From Flavobacteria bacterium BBFL7 (GTDB lineage Bacteria > Bacteroidota > Bacteroidia > Flavobacteriales > Flavobacteriaceae): DNA of 64,000 nt. The notes beneath the pieces were generated by a model. That model was given only the letters and a program-made list of their open reading frames with translations, had not been told where the DNA came from and ran no database searches. The DNA lies in the NCBI GenBank assembly GCA_000153385.1, contig CH672375.1:1-64000 (forward strand). Direction: 5' to 3'. Of the stretch, positions 17,188-25,930 are shown in pieces. Position numbers and translations under genes: made by a program. Within the stretch, counting starts at the first letter, position 1; each line of letters opens with the position of its first letter.

Positions 17188-17201
17188 AAATCATAAAAAC
17201 C

Positions 17202-17209
17202 TACTTTTG
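17202..17209 (+). promoter_or_regulatory. -7 box TACTTTTG of the radical SAM gene
   Basis: Exact TAnnTTTG match ending 11 bp before the ATG, so the 5' leader is very short. Confidence 0.6.
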
Positions 17210-17220
17210 TAAACTGCTTT

Positions 17221-19416
17221 ATGGAACAAAGAGATCTACTGCTTATAACACCACCGTTTACCCAACTGAATACACCGTATCCAGCGACGGCTTACATCAA
17301 AGGTTTCTTGAATACTAAAGATGTGAGTGCATTCCAGATGGATTTAGGTATAGAAGTGATTCTTGCTTTATTTTCAAAAGATGGAATGGAATCAATGTTT
17401 GACCTAGCATTTGATAATGAACGTATTACATCTCCAAACAGTCAACGTATTTACGCCTTACAAGAGCAATATTTACAAGTACTGGATCCTGTAATTTCAT
17501 TTTTACAAGGTCATAATCATACGCTTGCACGCCAGATTTGTTCTCATAATTACTTACCGAGAGCTTCTCGATTTGAGCAATTGGATGATATGGAATGGGC
17601 TTTTGGGAATATGGGTATGCAGGATAAAGCAAAGCATCTCGCGACTTTATACTTAGAAGATCTATCTGACTTTATAAAAGAATGTGTCGATGAAAATTTT
17701 GGTTTCAGCCGTTATGCAGAACGTTTAGGAATGAGTGCCAATAGCTTTAATGAGATCTCTGAGCATCTCGAGAGCGTCCTCACTCCTATTGATCAAATTA
17801 CGCTAGATATTCTAGAAAAAAGAATCCTAGAAATACAACCAAAGCTGGTTTGTCTATCCGTTCCATTTCCCGGGAATTTATACAGTTCTTTGAGATGTGG
17901 TCAGTTTATCAAGAAGAATTATCCTCATATAAAAATCGCTTTTGGTGGTGGATTTGCTAACACTGAATTACGTTCTATAACTGATGTACGTGTGTTTGAA
18001 TTCATTGATTACATTTCTTTAGATGATGGAGAATTACCCTTAGAATTAGTGGTAAACGATGTTATAAAAAGTGAAGAACAACGAGTTTTTAAACGCACTT
18101 TTATTGTAGAAAAAGATAAGGTAGTTTATAAAAATAACAGCACGGCTAGCGATTACAAACAAAGTCAAGTAGGTACACCAGATTATAGTGATTTATTACT
18201 CGATCAATACATATCTGTCATAGAAATTGCAAATCCAATGCATAGTTTATGGAGCGATGGCCGCTGGAATAAACTAACTATGGCACATGGTTGCTATTGG
18301 GGAAAATGTACTTTCTGTGATGTCTCACTAGATTATATCAAACTCTATGAACCAGTGGCTGCTGGAATCTTAGTAGATCGCATGGAGCAATTGATCGCTC
18401 AAACTGGAGAAAGCGGTTTTCATTTTGTAGACGAGGCAGCGCCACCTGCATTAATGCGTGCGCTTGCTTTAGAAATTTTAAAAAGAAAACTGTCCGTCAC
18501 GTGGTGGACCAATATCAGATTTGAAAAGAACTTCACTCAAGATTTATGTCATTTATTAAAAGCTAGTGGTTGTATAGCCGTTTCTGGTGGATTAGAAGTA
18601 GCGTCAGATCGTTTATTGAAATTAATTGATAAAGGTGTTACCGTTGCTCAAGTAGCTCAAGTAACCAGAAACTTAACTGAATCTGGTATAATGGTGCATG
18701 CTTATTTGATGTACGGTTATCCTACTCAAACGATACAAGAAACGGTGGATAGTCTAGAAATGGTGAGACAATTATTTGAATTAGGAATAATACAAAGTGG
18801 ATTTTGGCATCAGTTTGCCCTTACAGCACATAGTCCTGTAGGTATGAATCCAGAAGAATTTGGAATTACTCCAAAGCTCAATCCCATAAGTTTTGCAAAT
18901 AATGATGTGCAGTTTGATGATCCAACTGGTGTAGAGCATGAAAAATTCAGTCATGGATTAAAGAAATCTCTTTTTAATTATATGCATGGAATAGGCTTTG
19001 AACTTGATTTACAAGATTGGTTTGATTTCAACATTCCGCAGAGTGAGATCTATCCTCATTATATAGAAGATTGTTTAAATCAAGATGCTTATCGAGCTCC
19101 TAAACCTAATCACAAATTAGTCTGGTTAGGAAATGCACCACTCGTGGGCGCCACGACATTAATTAATAAAGGAAAAGAAATAGCCGGATTAAAACTTCAA
19201 TTTCATAATACTTCAGATTGGTTTATAATTGAGCTGGAAGAATCAAAAGCGGACTGGTTGATCCATCAATTAGAGCAATCTATGCCATCTTCTAGCAATA
19301 CAACTACCTATGGTATGATGAAGAAAAGTTTTGAATCGAATTGGGAAGAGTTTGATTCTTTTTGGTTTTCTCCAGCGATGGAAGAACTTAAGGCAAATGG
19401 GTTTTTAATCTTATAA
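17221..19416 (+). CDS. B12-binding-domain radical SAM protein
   Basis: The product has 731 aa. The segment about 195-290 resembles a cobalamin-binding Rossmann domain (VCLSVPFPGNLYSSLRCGQF, then IAFGGGFANTEL). The radical SAM core begins near 350 with C358, C363 and C366 in HGCYWGKCTFCD, which gives CX4CX2C spacing rather than the classical CX3CX2C. A SAM-domain HAYLMYGYPTQT follows near 500. The last 130 residues are not recognised. The substrate is unknown. It follows dus by 58 bp but has its own promoter box. Confidence 0.82.
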   Translation: MEQRDLLLITPPFTQLNTPYPATAYIKGFLNTKDVSAFQMDLGIEVILALFSKDGMESMFDLAFDNERITSPNSQRIYALQEQYLQVLDPVISFLQGHNHTLARQICSHNYLPRASRFEQLDDMEWAFGNMGMQDKAKHLATLYLEDLSDFIKECVDENFGFSRYAERLGMSANSFNEISEHLESVLTPIDQITLDILEKRILEIQPKLVCLSVPFPGNLYSSLRCGQFIKKNYPHIKIAFGGGFANTELRSITDVRVFEFIDYISLDDGELPLELVVNDVIKSEEQRVFKRTFIVEKDKVVYKNNSTASDYKQSQVGTPDYSDLLLDQYISVIEIANPMHSLWSDGRWNKLTMAHGCYWGKCTFCDVSLDYIKLYEPVAAGILVDRMEQLIAQTGESGFHFVDEAAPPALMRALALEILKRKLSVTWWTNIRFEKNFTQDLCHLLKASGCIAVSGGLEVASDRLLKLIDKGVTVAQVAQVTRNLTESGIMVHAYLMYGYPTQTIQETVDSLEMVRQLFELGIIQSGFWHQFALTAHSPVGMNPEEFGITPKLNPISFANNDVQFDDPTGVEHEKFSHGLKKSLFNYMHGIGFELDLQDWFDFNIPQSEIYPHYIEDCLNQDAYRAPKPNHKLVWLGNAPLVGATTLINKGKEIAGLKLQFHNTSDWFIIELEESKADWLIHQLEQSMPSSSNTTTYGMMKKSFESNWEEFDSFWFSPAMEELKANGFLIL

Positions 19417-19474
19417 AACACTCACTTAAAAGTATTGACCCTATAAAATGTTGACATCAAAGTAGTTTTATGCT

Positions 19475-19481
19475 TACTTTG
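19475..19481 (+). promoter_or_regulatory. -7-like box TACTTTG
   Basis: One base short of TAnnTTTG, with TTG at 19451-19453 upstream. It ends 5 bp before the ATG, suggesting a nearly leaderless message. Confidence 0.45.
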
Positions 19482-19486
19482 TAACT

Positions 19487-20920
19487 ATGAAGAGAGCATT
19501 TAATTTTAAGTACTTCGTACTTATGCTATTGTTGTTAGGGACATCAATAGCTACCGCACAAGACGGACTTAGTAGCATACCGGTTTCTGAGACCTTTTCT
19601 GAGAACGGTTCTTATAAAATAAAATCTATAGCCTTTAATAACACACCTGGTAATATTGATGGTGTATCTTATGTATATAATGGTGAACAATTGATGTATC
19701 AAATACCTAGATCATTTGATATGCTATTGGATAATAGTACTCGAATCGTACTGTCCAATGATGGAAGAATCGTCGTATATTATCATAATAAAAAATACAG
19801 ACCTGAAAAAGAATATGATAATGTAGTAGTTTATAAGGAAGGTGTTCTCTTTGGTAGTTTTACTACTGATCAGTATGCCGCATGTAGCAGTAAAGATAAT
19901 GACTGTACAGTACTGTATAACAACTATGACGCTGTTATCGACTATAAGAGAAGTGATTACGGAAAATCAGATTATAAAAAAGTCTTGCGTAGCATGGATG
20001 AAGATGAAGAATGGCTACATAATAAAATGCTGGTCATAAAGGATAACATCATTTATACCGTTAGTGGCAAGAAAAAAATAAGTGTATTTCATACTGACAA
20101 TTTAGTATTAGAAAAGGATGTTGATTTTGATAAGCTTTACCCATTTATCAAAGATTTCCCAAGTCCTAAAACGACTGTTCTTAACGTCCCTAAGACAAGA
20201 ATGACTATCGATCAGTTTACTGAAAAGAAATCTGGTGAAACACTTAATCAATTGATAGAGAAACGATTCAATTTAAAATCAGTTTCTAGAAATGATAAAT
20301 CCGCTGCACAGGAGTTTAAACTTTATCATGTTTCCATGACCGGTTATATGACGCGTTATGGTTTTTTAGAGCTCACCAGCTTAAATGTTGATCCTATTTT
20401 TAATAAGGAAGAACTAGTACAATACATAGATGACTTAAGGTTTGATCCTTCTACTATTGATGATGTTTTACCTAGACAATACTTCAATTACTATGCAATG
20501 TCTTATCGTAATCCTAATGAAAATGTAGCAAGAGATGAGAAAATAGCCTACGATAAAGCTATTAAGGATGAAAGATTAAGAAGAGAACGCCTAGATACCA
20601 TTAATGGCTTTTTCATTCCTAGATCTCTAGAAGAATCATTTGCTCAGTTAGATAAGATAATGCCTCTAAATGAAAGACAGATTCTAGTATCGTTAGAAAA
20701 TCAACCGGATAAGTATAACTCAGATGCTGGTGGATTAGGAATATGGATTAGAACTAACTGGGGAATAATCGATGGTTCTCGCTTTCAAACATATTTTAAC
20801 GAGCGTAACTTATACGATCCTAAAGAGATATCGGCTATCATCGTTTCCCAGTATATCAAATATTTGAAAAAGGAAAATCAAGTTGCCAGAAACTGGGAAC
20901 GAACTCACCCTAGAATTTAG
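19487..20920 (+). CDS. Secreted protein of unknown function
   Basis: A 477-aa protein with a clear SPI signal peptide (about 1-25, ending IATAQ). The rest is soluble, rich in Asp, Lys and Tyr, without a domain I recognise. A run of charged residues near 360-375 (KAIKDERLRRERLDT) suggests a helix. There is no C-terminal T9SS signature, so it is probably periplasmic. It ends at a strong terminator and is convergent with the BNR-repeat gene. Confidence 0.75.
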   Translation: MKRAFNFKYFVLMLLLLGTSIATAQDGLSSIPVSETFSENGSYKIKSIAFNNTPGNIDGVSYVYNGEQLMYQIPRSFDMLLDNSTRIVLSNDGRIVVYYHNKKYRPEKEYDNVVVYKEGVLFGSFTTDQYAACSSKDNDCTVLYNNYDAVIDYKRSDYGKSDYKKVLRSMDEDEEWLHNKMLVIKDNIIYTVSGKKKISVFHTDNLVLEKDVDFDKLYPFIKDFPSPKTTVLNVPKTRMTIDQFTEKKSGETLNQLIEKRFNLKSVSRNDKSAAQEFKLYHVSMTGYMTRYGFLELTSLNVDPIFNKEELVQYIDDLRFDPSTIDDVLPRQYFNYYAMSYRNPNENVARDEKIAYDKAIKDERLRRERLDTINGFFIPRSLEESFAQLDKIMPLNERQILVSLENQPDKYNSDAGGLGIWIRTNWGIIDGSRFQTYFNERNLYDPKEISAIIVSQYIKYLKKENQVARNWERTHPRI

Positions 20921-20929
20921 AGCAAAAAA

Positions 20930-20953
20930 AAAGAGAGGACTTCTCCTCTCTTT
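20930..20953. terminator. Terminator
   Basis: AAAGAGAGGA pairs with TCCTCTCTTT, flanked by an A-run on the left and T on the right, so it can act in both directions. The rest of 20954-21192 shows nothing recognisable. Confidence 0.75.
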
Positions 20954-21192
20954 CTAAGCGATCTCCACCGCTTTATTTTAATAAACAACGTTTGTATTTC
21001 AAAGACTTTGCTTATTTACTTAAACCGTGTCAAATATACAGTAGTGTTTGAGCTTTCAGCATTTAATCAGTGCTTTTTAACGGATTAATTATCGATAAAA
21101 TGTTAACTACCTGATTTATATAATGTTATTTAAATTGTAAAAATGCATTTCATCGATTAAGCTTTTACACTTTACCTTAGATTAACGGCTTT

Positions 21193-22275
21193 TTATCCTT
21201 GCTTTCTATTGATTTTAAAGCTTGAAATACGATTATTGCCGGCTAGGTAGCCGTTGGTCGAATCAATCATTTTCACAGTGTAAAATCCTTTATCAGATAG
21301 TTGTTTCCAGTCCTTTCCTTGATTATCACTCCACCATATCCCTGGTGAACCTACGGCAAGTAATTCTTGCCCATTCGTTTCTGGAATGAAAATAATATCA
21401 CTACTGTATCCAGGTCCAGCATCATTAGAAAGTAAGTTCCATGATTTACCACCATTGCGAGTTATTGCTTTGTTATACTTATTATCTTCTTTCTTATTCC
21501 AATCGCCACCTATGATAACACCTAGATCCTTATCATAAAAATCTACAGCATAAATTCCAGTCATTTCTCCGCCAGCAATAATAGGTGTATTAAAAATTTG
21601 CCAGTTAGAACCTCTATTATCGCTATAAATAACGCGTGCCATCGCGCCACCGGTCACTAACCACACCTGATCTCCTAAAATTTTGATGTTAGAATTACTT
21701 GCTGCAAATGCTGCCTCACCTGGTACAAAATCTGGCAACTCTGTGCATTGTAGTTTTCCCCATGTTTTACCACCATCATAAGTTTTGATAATGGAGAAAC
21801 AACCACCCATAGGATCACCCATAGCGATACCTTCATCATCATTCCAAAACTTCATAGAATCATAAAAAACACGTTCTTCGATCTCTGTATACACATGCTC
21901 TACCGCTCCATCTTTGTGCGCTATTTTATAAATAAGTGCTGGATTACCAGCAGTTAAGATATAAGTAAAGTTAGAAGTTGTCGCAATCGATCTAAACTCA
22001 ACATCCTCATCTTCATTAAGTTTGATAACTCCACGTGTAGGCGATCCAGTTGCGGCATCGATATTACCATAATTACCTTTACTACCAGCATACCAGTAAC
22101 TTCCATTACCGTAGTCCAGCGCTCGTACACTTATAGAATCTGTTAGTACAGGCATAATTTCGATGGTAGCATCTATAGCTTCAATGTGTTCAACCTCATT
22201 TTCAATAGCCTTATTTTCAGACTCTTTACACGATAACACTGCAATAGCAGCAAGGATATAAATTAGTTTTTTCAT
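21193..22275 (-). CDS. BNR/Asp-box repeat lipoprotein (beta-propeller, Ycf48/sialidase-like fold)
   Basis: A 360-aa lipoprotein with lipobox VLSC (Cys16). At least four Asp boxes of the form S/T-x-D/N-x-G-x-x-W are visible: TYDGGKTW, SDNRGSNW, TRNGGKSW and SDNQGKDW, spaced as blades of a beta-propeller. Such proteins are often labelled oxidoreductase or photosystem assembly-like without evidence of chemistry; no sialidase catalytic residues were identified. It is divergent from the RsmB-like gene. Confidence 0.8.
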   Translation of the reverse strand: MKKLIYILAAIAVLSCKESENKAIENEVEHIEAIDATIEIMPVLTDSISVRALDYGNGSYWYAGSKGNYGNIDAATGSPTRGVIKLNEDEDVEFRSIATTSNFTYILTAGNPALIYKIAHKDGAVEHVYTEIEERVFYDSMKFWNDDEGIAMGDPMGGCFSIIKTYDGGKTWGKLQCTELPDFVPGEAAFAASNSNIKILGDQVWLVTGGAMARVIYSDNRGSNWQIFNTPIIAGGEMTGIYAVDFYDKDLGVIIGGDWNKKEDNKYNKAITRNGGKSWNLLSNDAGPGYSSDIIFIPETNGQELLAVGSPGIWWSDNQGKDWKQLSDKGFYTVKMIDSTNGYLAGNNRISSFKINRKQG

Positions 22276-22279
22276 GTTA

Positions 22280-22287
22280 CAAAAATA
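22280..22287 (-). promoter_or_regulatory. -7 box TATTTTTG of the BNR lipoprotein gene
   Basis: Exact match on the minus strand, only 4 bp from the ATG at 22275. The transcript is likely leaderless or close to it. Confidence 0.6.
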
Positions 22288-22321
22288 ATGACCTTTTTAA
22301 AGTTTTGAAGATTTAATTACA

Positions 22322-22337
22322 CGCTTTCGCGAAAGCG
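22322..22337. repeat. 16-bp palindrome (exact)
   Basis: Exact CGCTTTCGCGAAAGCG, in the 141-bp region between two divergent genes. Confidence 0.95.
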
Positions 22338-22404
22338 AACCTTATAACTACATGATCAACTAAAAAAGGAGCTCTCATTTTTTAAAGATGAGCAGCAATA
22401 AACG

Positions 22405-22412
22405 TATTTTTG
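22405..22412 (+). promoter_or_regulatory. -7 box TATTTTTG of the RsmB-like gene
   Basis: Exact TAnnTTTG match, 4 bp before the ATG at 22417; again nearly leaderless. Confidence 0.65.
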
Positions 22413-22416
22413 CAAA

Positions 22417-23625
22417 ATGAGATTTCATCATAATTTAGTTCAGGCTACCGTAGACGCATTGCATAACATTTTTAACGATGGTAAATATGCAGATCAAGTA
22501 ATTCAAAAAATATTAAAACGTGATACTCGTTGGGGTTCTCGTGACAGAGGTTTTATTGCAGAAACCACCTATGATATCGTTAGATACAAGAGGTTATATG
22601 CAGAAATTGCAAATGTACACGAACCTTTTAAACCTGTAGATCTATGGCGCATGACTGCCGTATGGATTGTTCTTAAAGGTCATGCTGTGCCTGCATGGGA
22701 AGAATATTACAATACTCCAGAAAGGCGTATTAAAGGTCGATTTGATGAATTAAGTAAAAATCGAGTTTTCAGAGAATCTTTACCAGACTGGATGGATGAG
22801 CTAGCCCTTAAAGAATTGGGTGGTATCTGGGAAAAAGAAGCTACAGCATTAAATAAACAGGCCGATGTGGTCTTAAGAGCTAATAGTTTAAAGACAACGC
22901 CAGCAGAGCTTAAAGAAAAACTTCAGTCTGAAGAAATTGCTATAAGTCAGCAAGAGCGCTTTCCAGACGCGTTAATCCTTAAAGAGAGAGCAAACGTTTT
23001 TATGACGCAAGCTTTTAAAGATGGACTATTTGAAGTGCAGGATGCTGGATCACAAACTATCGCTCCATTTTTACAGGTAGAACCTGGAATGCGCGTCATG
23101 GATGCCTGTGCTGGTGCTGGTGGTAAAGCGTTGCATCTCGCAGCATTAATGGAAAATAAAGGCCAGATCATTGCGACAGATATTTACAAAAGCAAGTTAA
23201 ACGAGCTGAAGCGCCGCGCACGTCGTGCAGGTGCTCACAATATAGAAACACGTCTCATAGACTCTACTAAAGTCATTAAGAAACTAGCCGGTAAAATGGA
23301 TCGTTTACTTATCGATGCGCCATGTAGTGGACTCGGTGTTTTACGTCGTAATCCTGATGCAAAATGGAAATTACAACCTGAATTTATAGATGAGATAAGA
23401 GCAACACAACAAGACATCTTACAACGATACAGCACGGTAGTTAAACCAGATGGAATGATGGTATATGCCACCTGTTCTATTCTTGCGTCAGAAAATGAAA
23501 ATCAAGTTCAAGAATTTTTAAAGTCCGAGGCTGGTGCTAGTTTTGAACTAGTAGAAGAGCAATCATTACTAGCTCATAGAGATGGTTTTGACGGTTTCTA
23601 CATGGCTTTAATGAAGAAAAAATAA
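22417..23625 (+). CDS. RsmB/NOP-family rRNA m5C methyltransferase
   Basis: A 402-aa SAM-dependent RNA (cytosine-5) methyltransferase. The N-terminal part (1-130) is a NusB-like helical region. The catalytic part has the SAM loop DACAGAGGKALHLAA, DIYKSKLNELKRRARRAG, motif IV DAPCSGLGVLRRNPDAKW and motif VI VYATCSI, supplying both cysteines used by this family. The target is probably 16S rRNA (RsmB-like), by homology only. Confidence 0.9.
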   Translation: MRFHHNLVQATVDALHNIFNDGKYADQVIQKILKRDTRWGSRDRGFIAETTYDIVRYKRLYAEIANVHEPFKPVDLWRMTAVWIVLKGHAVPAWEEYYNTPERRIKGRFDELSKNRVFRESLPDWMDELALKELGGIWEKEATALNKQADVVLRANSLKTTPAELKEKLQSEEIAISQQERFPDALILKERANVFMTQAFKDGLFEVQDAGSQTIAPFLQVEPGMRVMDACAGAGGKALHLAALMENKGQIIATDIYKSKLNELKRRARRAGAHNIETRLIDSTKVIKKLAGKMDRLLIDAPCSGLGVLRRNPDAKWKLQPEFIDEIRATQQDILQRYSTVVKPDGMMVYATCSILASENENQVQEFLKSEAGASFELVEEQSLLAHRDGFDGFYMALMKKK

Positions 23626-23679
23626 TAATTACGACTATTATTTAAGACAATTTAGCGAAGTTGTCATAATCCCTATTAT

Positions 23680-25698
23680 ATGAAAAACATAGTACTCTTT
23701 TTCCTTTTGATAAGTTTTACAGCTTTAGGACAGATTCCTGCTGGTTATTACAACTCTGCAAATGGGTTAACAGGTTATTCTCTTAAAACAGAATTGAAAA
23801 ATATAATTACAACAGGTCATACTCCTCAAAGTTATGATGCACTATACACTTTATATGCGACATCAGATAATGACGATTACTATGATAATGGAACGCAAAC
23901 CAATACGATTCTAGATATTTATTCTGAAAATCCTGCAGGTGCAGATTCTTATAATTTTGGACTGACACAAGATTGTAGCGGTGTAAGCATTACACAAGAA
24001 GGATTGTGCTATAATAGAGAACATATTTTCCCGCAAGGATTTTTTAATAGCTCAGCAAATCCTACACCACGTCATGATGCGCACCATGTGATTCCTACAG
24101 ATGGTTTTGTTAATAATGGACGTGCAAATTACCCTTTTGGAGAAGTAGGAACGGCTCAAACTACTTATGCAAACGGTAGTAAATGGGGAAATTCTGTATC
24201 ACCAGGTTATACTGATCGAGTTTTTGAACCTATTGATGAGTTTAAAGGCGATGTGGCTCGTATGATGTTATACTTTGCCACTCGTTATGAAGATAACTAC
24301 AACGACTCTTCATGGGATAATCCTAATGCTTCCAACTATGATCCACGTGATGGGTCACAAAATCGCTGGTACGAACAATGGTTTATCGATCAAATGTTGA
24401 TCTGGCATGCACAAGATCCTGTTAGTCCACGTGAGGTAGAACGTAATAACGAGATTTATAATTTTCAAGGTAATAGAAATCCTTATATAGATAATCCACA
24501 ATATGTAGCAATGATATGGAATGGAACTGGTGGTTCTGGTAGCGGAACTTTATTCCCTACTCTATCTGGTACTTATGTGGACATCAATGGAAATACTATT
24601 GTTGATGCTGGTGATGAAATACAGTATACTTATGATATCGCAAACATTGGTACAACAACACTTTATAATTTAAGAGCAACGGCGCCGCTAGGAACATTTA
24701 ATCCTGGTAATCAAGTGGCTAGTCTTGCGGCTGGACAATCTTTAAACAATCCATTTGGTACATTTACCTATGTACTTACGGCTGCAGATGCTACCAATAG
24801 TTGTGGTTGTATCACTAATCAATTATTACTGGCAGCTGATTATAACGCCACAGGAACTAACGGTACGTTGAATGTAGCAAGTGATGATCCTAATAATTTT
24901 ACGAATAACGATTCTGACGGTGATAATCTACCAGATGATTTTACCATTGTAACCTATCCTAATGGTGGTTCTGGTGTTGCTGGTGACTTATTCATATCAG
25001 AATATATAGAAGGTAGTGGAAACAATAAAGCTATTGAAATCGCAAACTTTACGGGAGCTGCAGTAGATTTATCAAATTACACTTTACAAATAAGCACTAA
25101 TGGTAGTGGCAGCTGGGCTAGTCCTAGAACGTTGATGGGTACACTGGCTGATCAGGATGTTTATGTTGTTACCAATAGCCAAGCTAGTGATTCTAACATT
25201 ATAGCTCAATCTGATGAAGTTGTAAGTGGTTCACCTATGAACTTTAATGGTAACGATGCCGTAGGATTGTTTAGAGCTGGAGTATTACTAGATGTAGTTG
25301 GAGATCCTAATAGTAGTGCCGACTCTGAAAAAGACCAAACTCTAGTGCGCAAAGCTAGTGTGACTGGTCCTAATACCGTATTTGATAAAGTAGGTGAATG
25401 GGATGTTTTCACACAAGATACTTCTAGCGATTTAGGCACACACACTTATGGAAGTACTGCTAGTATTGACGATAATGCATTCATCGACTTGACTATATAT
25501 CCTAATCCATCTAATGGAGTCTTTCATTTTAATAATGATGAGTTGATAGAAGACGTAACCGTTTATGACGTTTCAGGAAGAAAAATTAAAAGCAACTATT
25601 CCAATAACAATGGTTTAATTATCAATCATACAGGTATCTATTTTGTGAACGTAATGTCTCAAGGACATAGCAAAACCTTTAAAGTTATCGTAAGGTAA
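23680..25698 (+). CDS. Secreted endonuclease I with lamin-tail domain and T9SS sorting signal
   Basis: The product has 672 aa with a signal peptide (about 1-18). The endonuclease I domain occupies about 30-285 (NREHIFPQGFF, then DAHHVIPTDGFVNNGRANYPFGEV). A DUF11-like segment (about 290-420) with NDSDGDNLPDDF precedes a lamin-tail domain (about 430-585; LFISEYIEGSGNNKAIEIAN). A type IX sorting domain ends the protein (YPNPSNGVFHFNN). It should be secreted through the outer membrane and degrade extracellular DNA, for nutrients or biofilm turnover. Its terminator is directly downstream. Confidence 0.92.
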   Translation: MKNIVLFFLLISFTALGQIPAGYYNSANGLTGYSLKTELKNIITTGHTPQSYDALYTLYATSDNDDYYDNGTQTNTILDIYSENPAGADSYNFGLTQDCSGVSITQEGLCYNREHIFPQGFFNSSANPTPRHDAHHVIPTDGFVNNGRANYPFGEVGTAQTTYANGSKWGNSVSPGYTDRVFEPIDEFKGDVARMMLYFATRYEDNYNDSSWDNPNASNYDPRDGSQNRWYEQWFIDQMLIWHAQDPVSPREVERNNEIYNFQGNRNPYIDNPQYVAMIWNGTGGSGSGTLFPTLSGTYVDINGNTIVDAGDEIQYTYDIANIGTTTLYNLRATAPLGTFNPGNQVASLAAGQSLNNPFGTFTYVLTAADATNSCGCITNQLLLAADYNATGTNGTLNVASDDPNNFTNNDSDGDNLPDDFTIVTYPNGGSGVAGDLFISEYIEGSGNNKAIEIANFTGAAVDLSNYTLQISTNGSGSWASPRTLMGTLADQDVYVVTNSQASDSNIIAQSDEVVSGSPMNFNGNDAVGLFRAGVLLDVVGDPNSSADSEKDQTLVRKASVTGPNTVFDKVGEWDVFTQDTSSDLGTHTYGSTASIDDNAFIDLTIYPNPSNGVFHFNNDELIEDVTVYDVSGRKIKSNYSNNNGLIINHTGIYFVNVMSQGHSKTFKVIVR

Positions 25699-25724
25699 TA
25701 TCACTTCACATACCTCATAAAAAA

Positions 25725-25752
25725 AGAGCCTTTTTTCAAGGCTCTTTTTTTA
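25725..25752 (+). terminator. Terminator after the nuclease gene
   Basis: AGAGCCTT pairs with AAGGCTCT around a short T-rich loop, followed by a T-run to 25752. Confidence 0.85.
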
Positions 25753-25853
25753 TTGATAAACCAAAAATATTGCACAGTTTCAGTAGCCTCATAGAGCTCA
25801 AAGTTGCTTAATTAATACAGTTCACTGCATTGTAAACAAGTCGTTAATAATTC

Positions 25854-25869
25854 CGCTTTCGCGAAAGCG
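25854..25869. repeat. 16-bp palindrome (exact)
   Basis: Exact copy; the symmetry extends to 22 bp (25851-25872). It is 30 bp upstream of the purL -7 box. Confidence 0.95.
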
Positions 25870-25898
25870 GAAACCCTAAAAATAAAGTCCTAAAAAAG

Positions 25899-25906
25899 TA
25901 TCTTTG
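25899..25906 (+). promoter_or_regulatory. -7 box TATCTTTG of purL
   Basis: Exact TAnnTTTG match, 24 bp before the ATG at 25931. Confidence 0.65.
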
Positions 25907-25930
25907 CAATAGCCCATAAAAGCGCTCATA

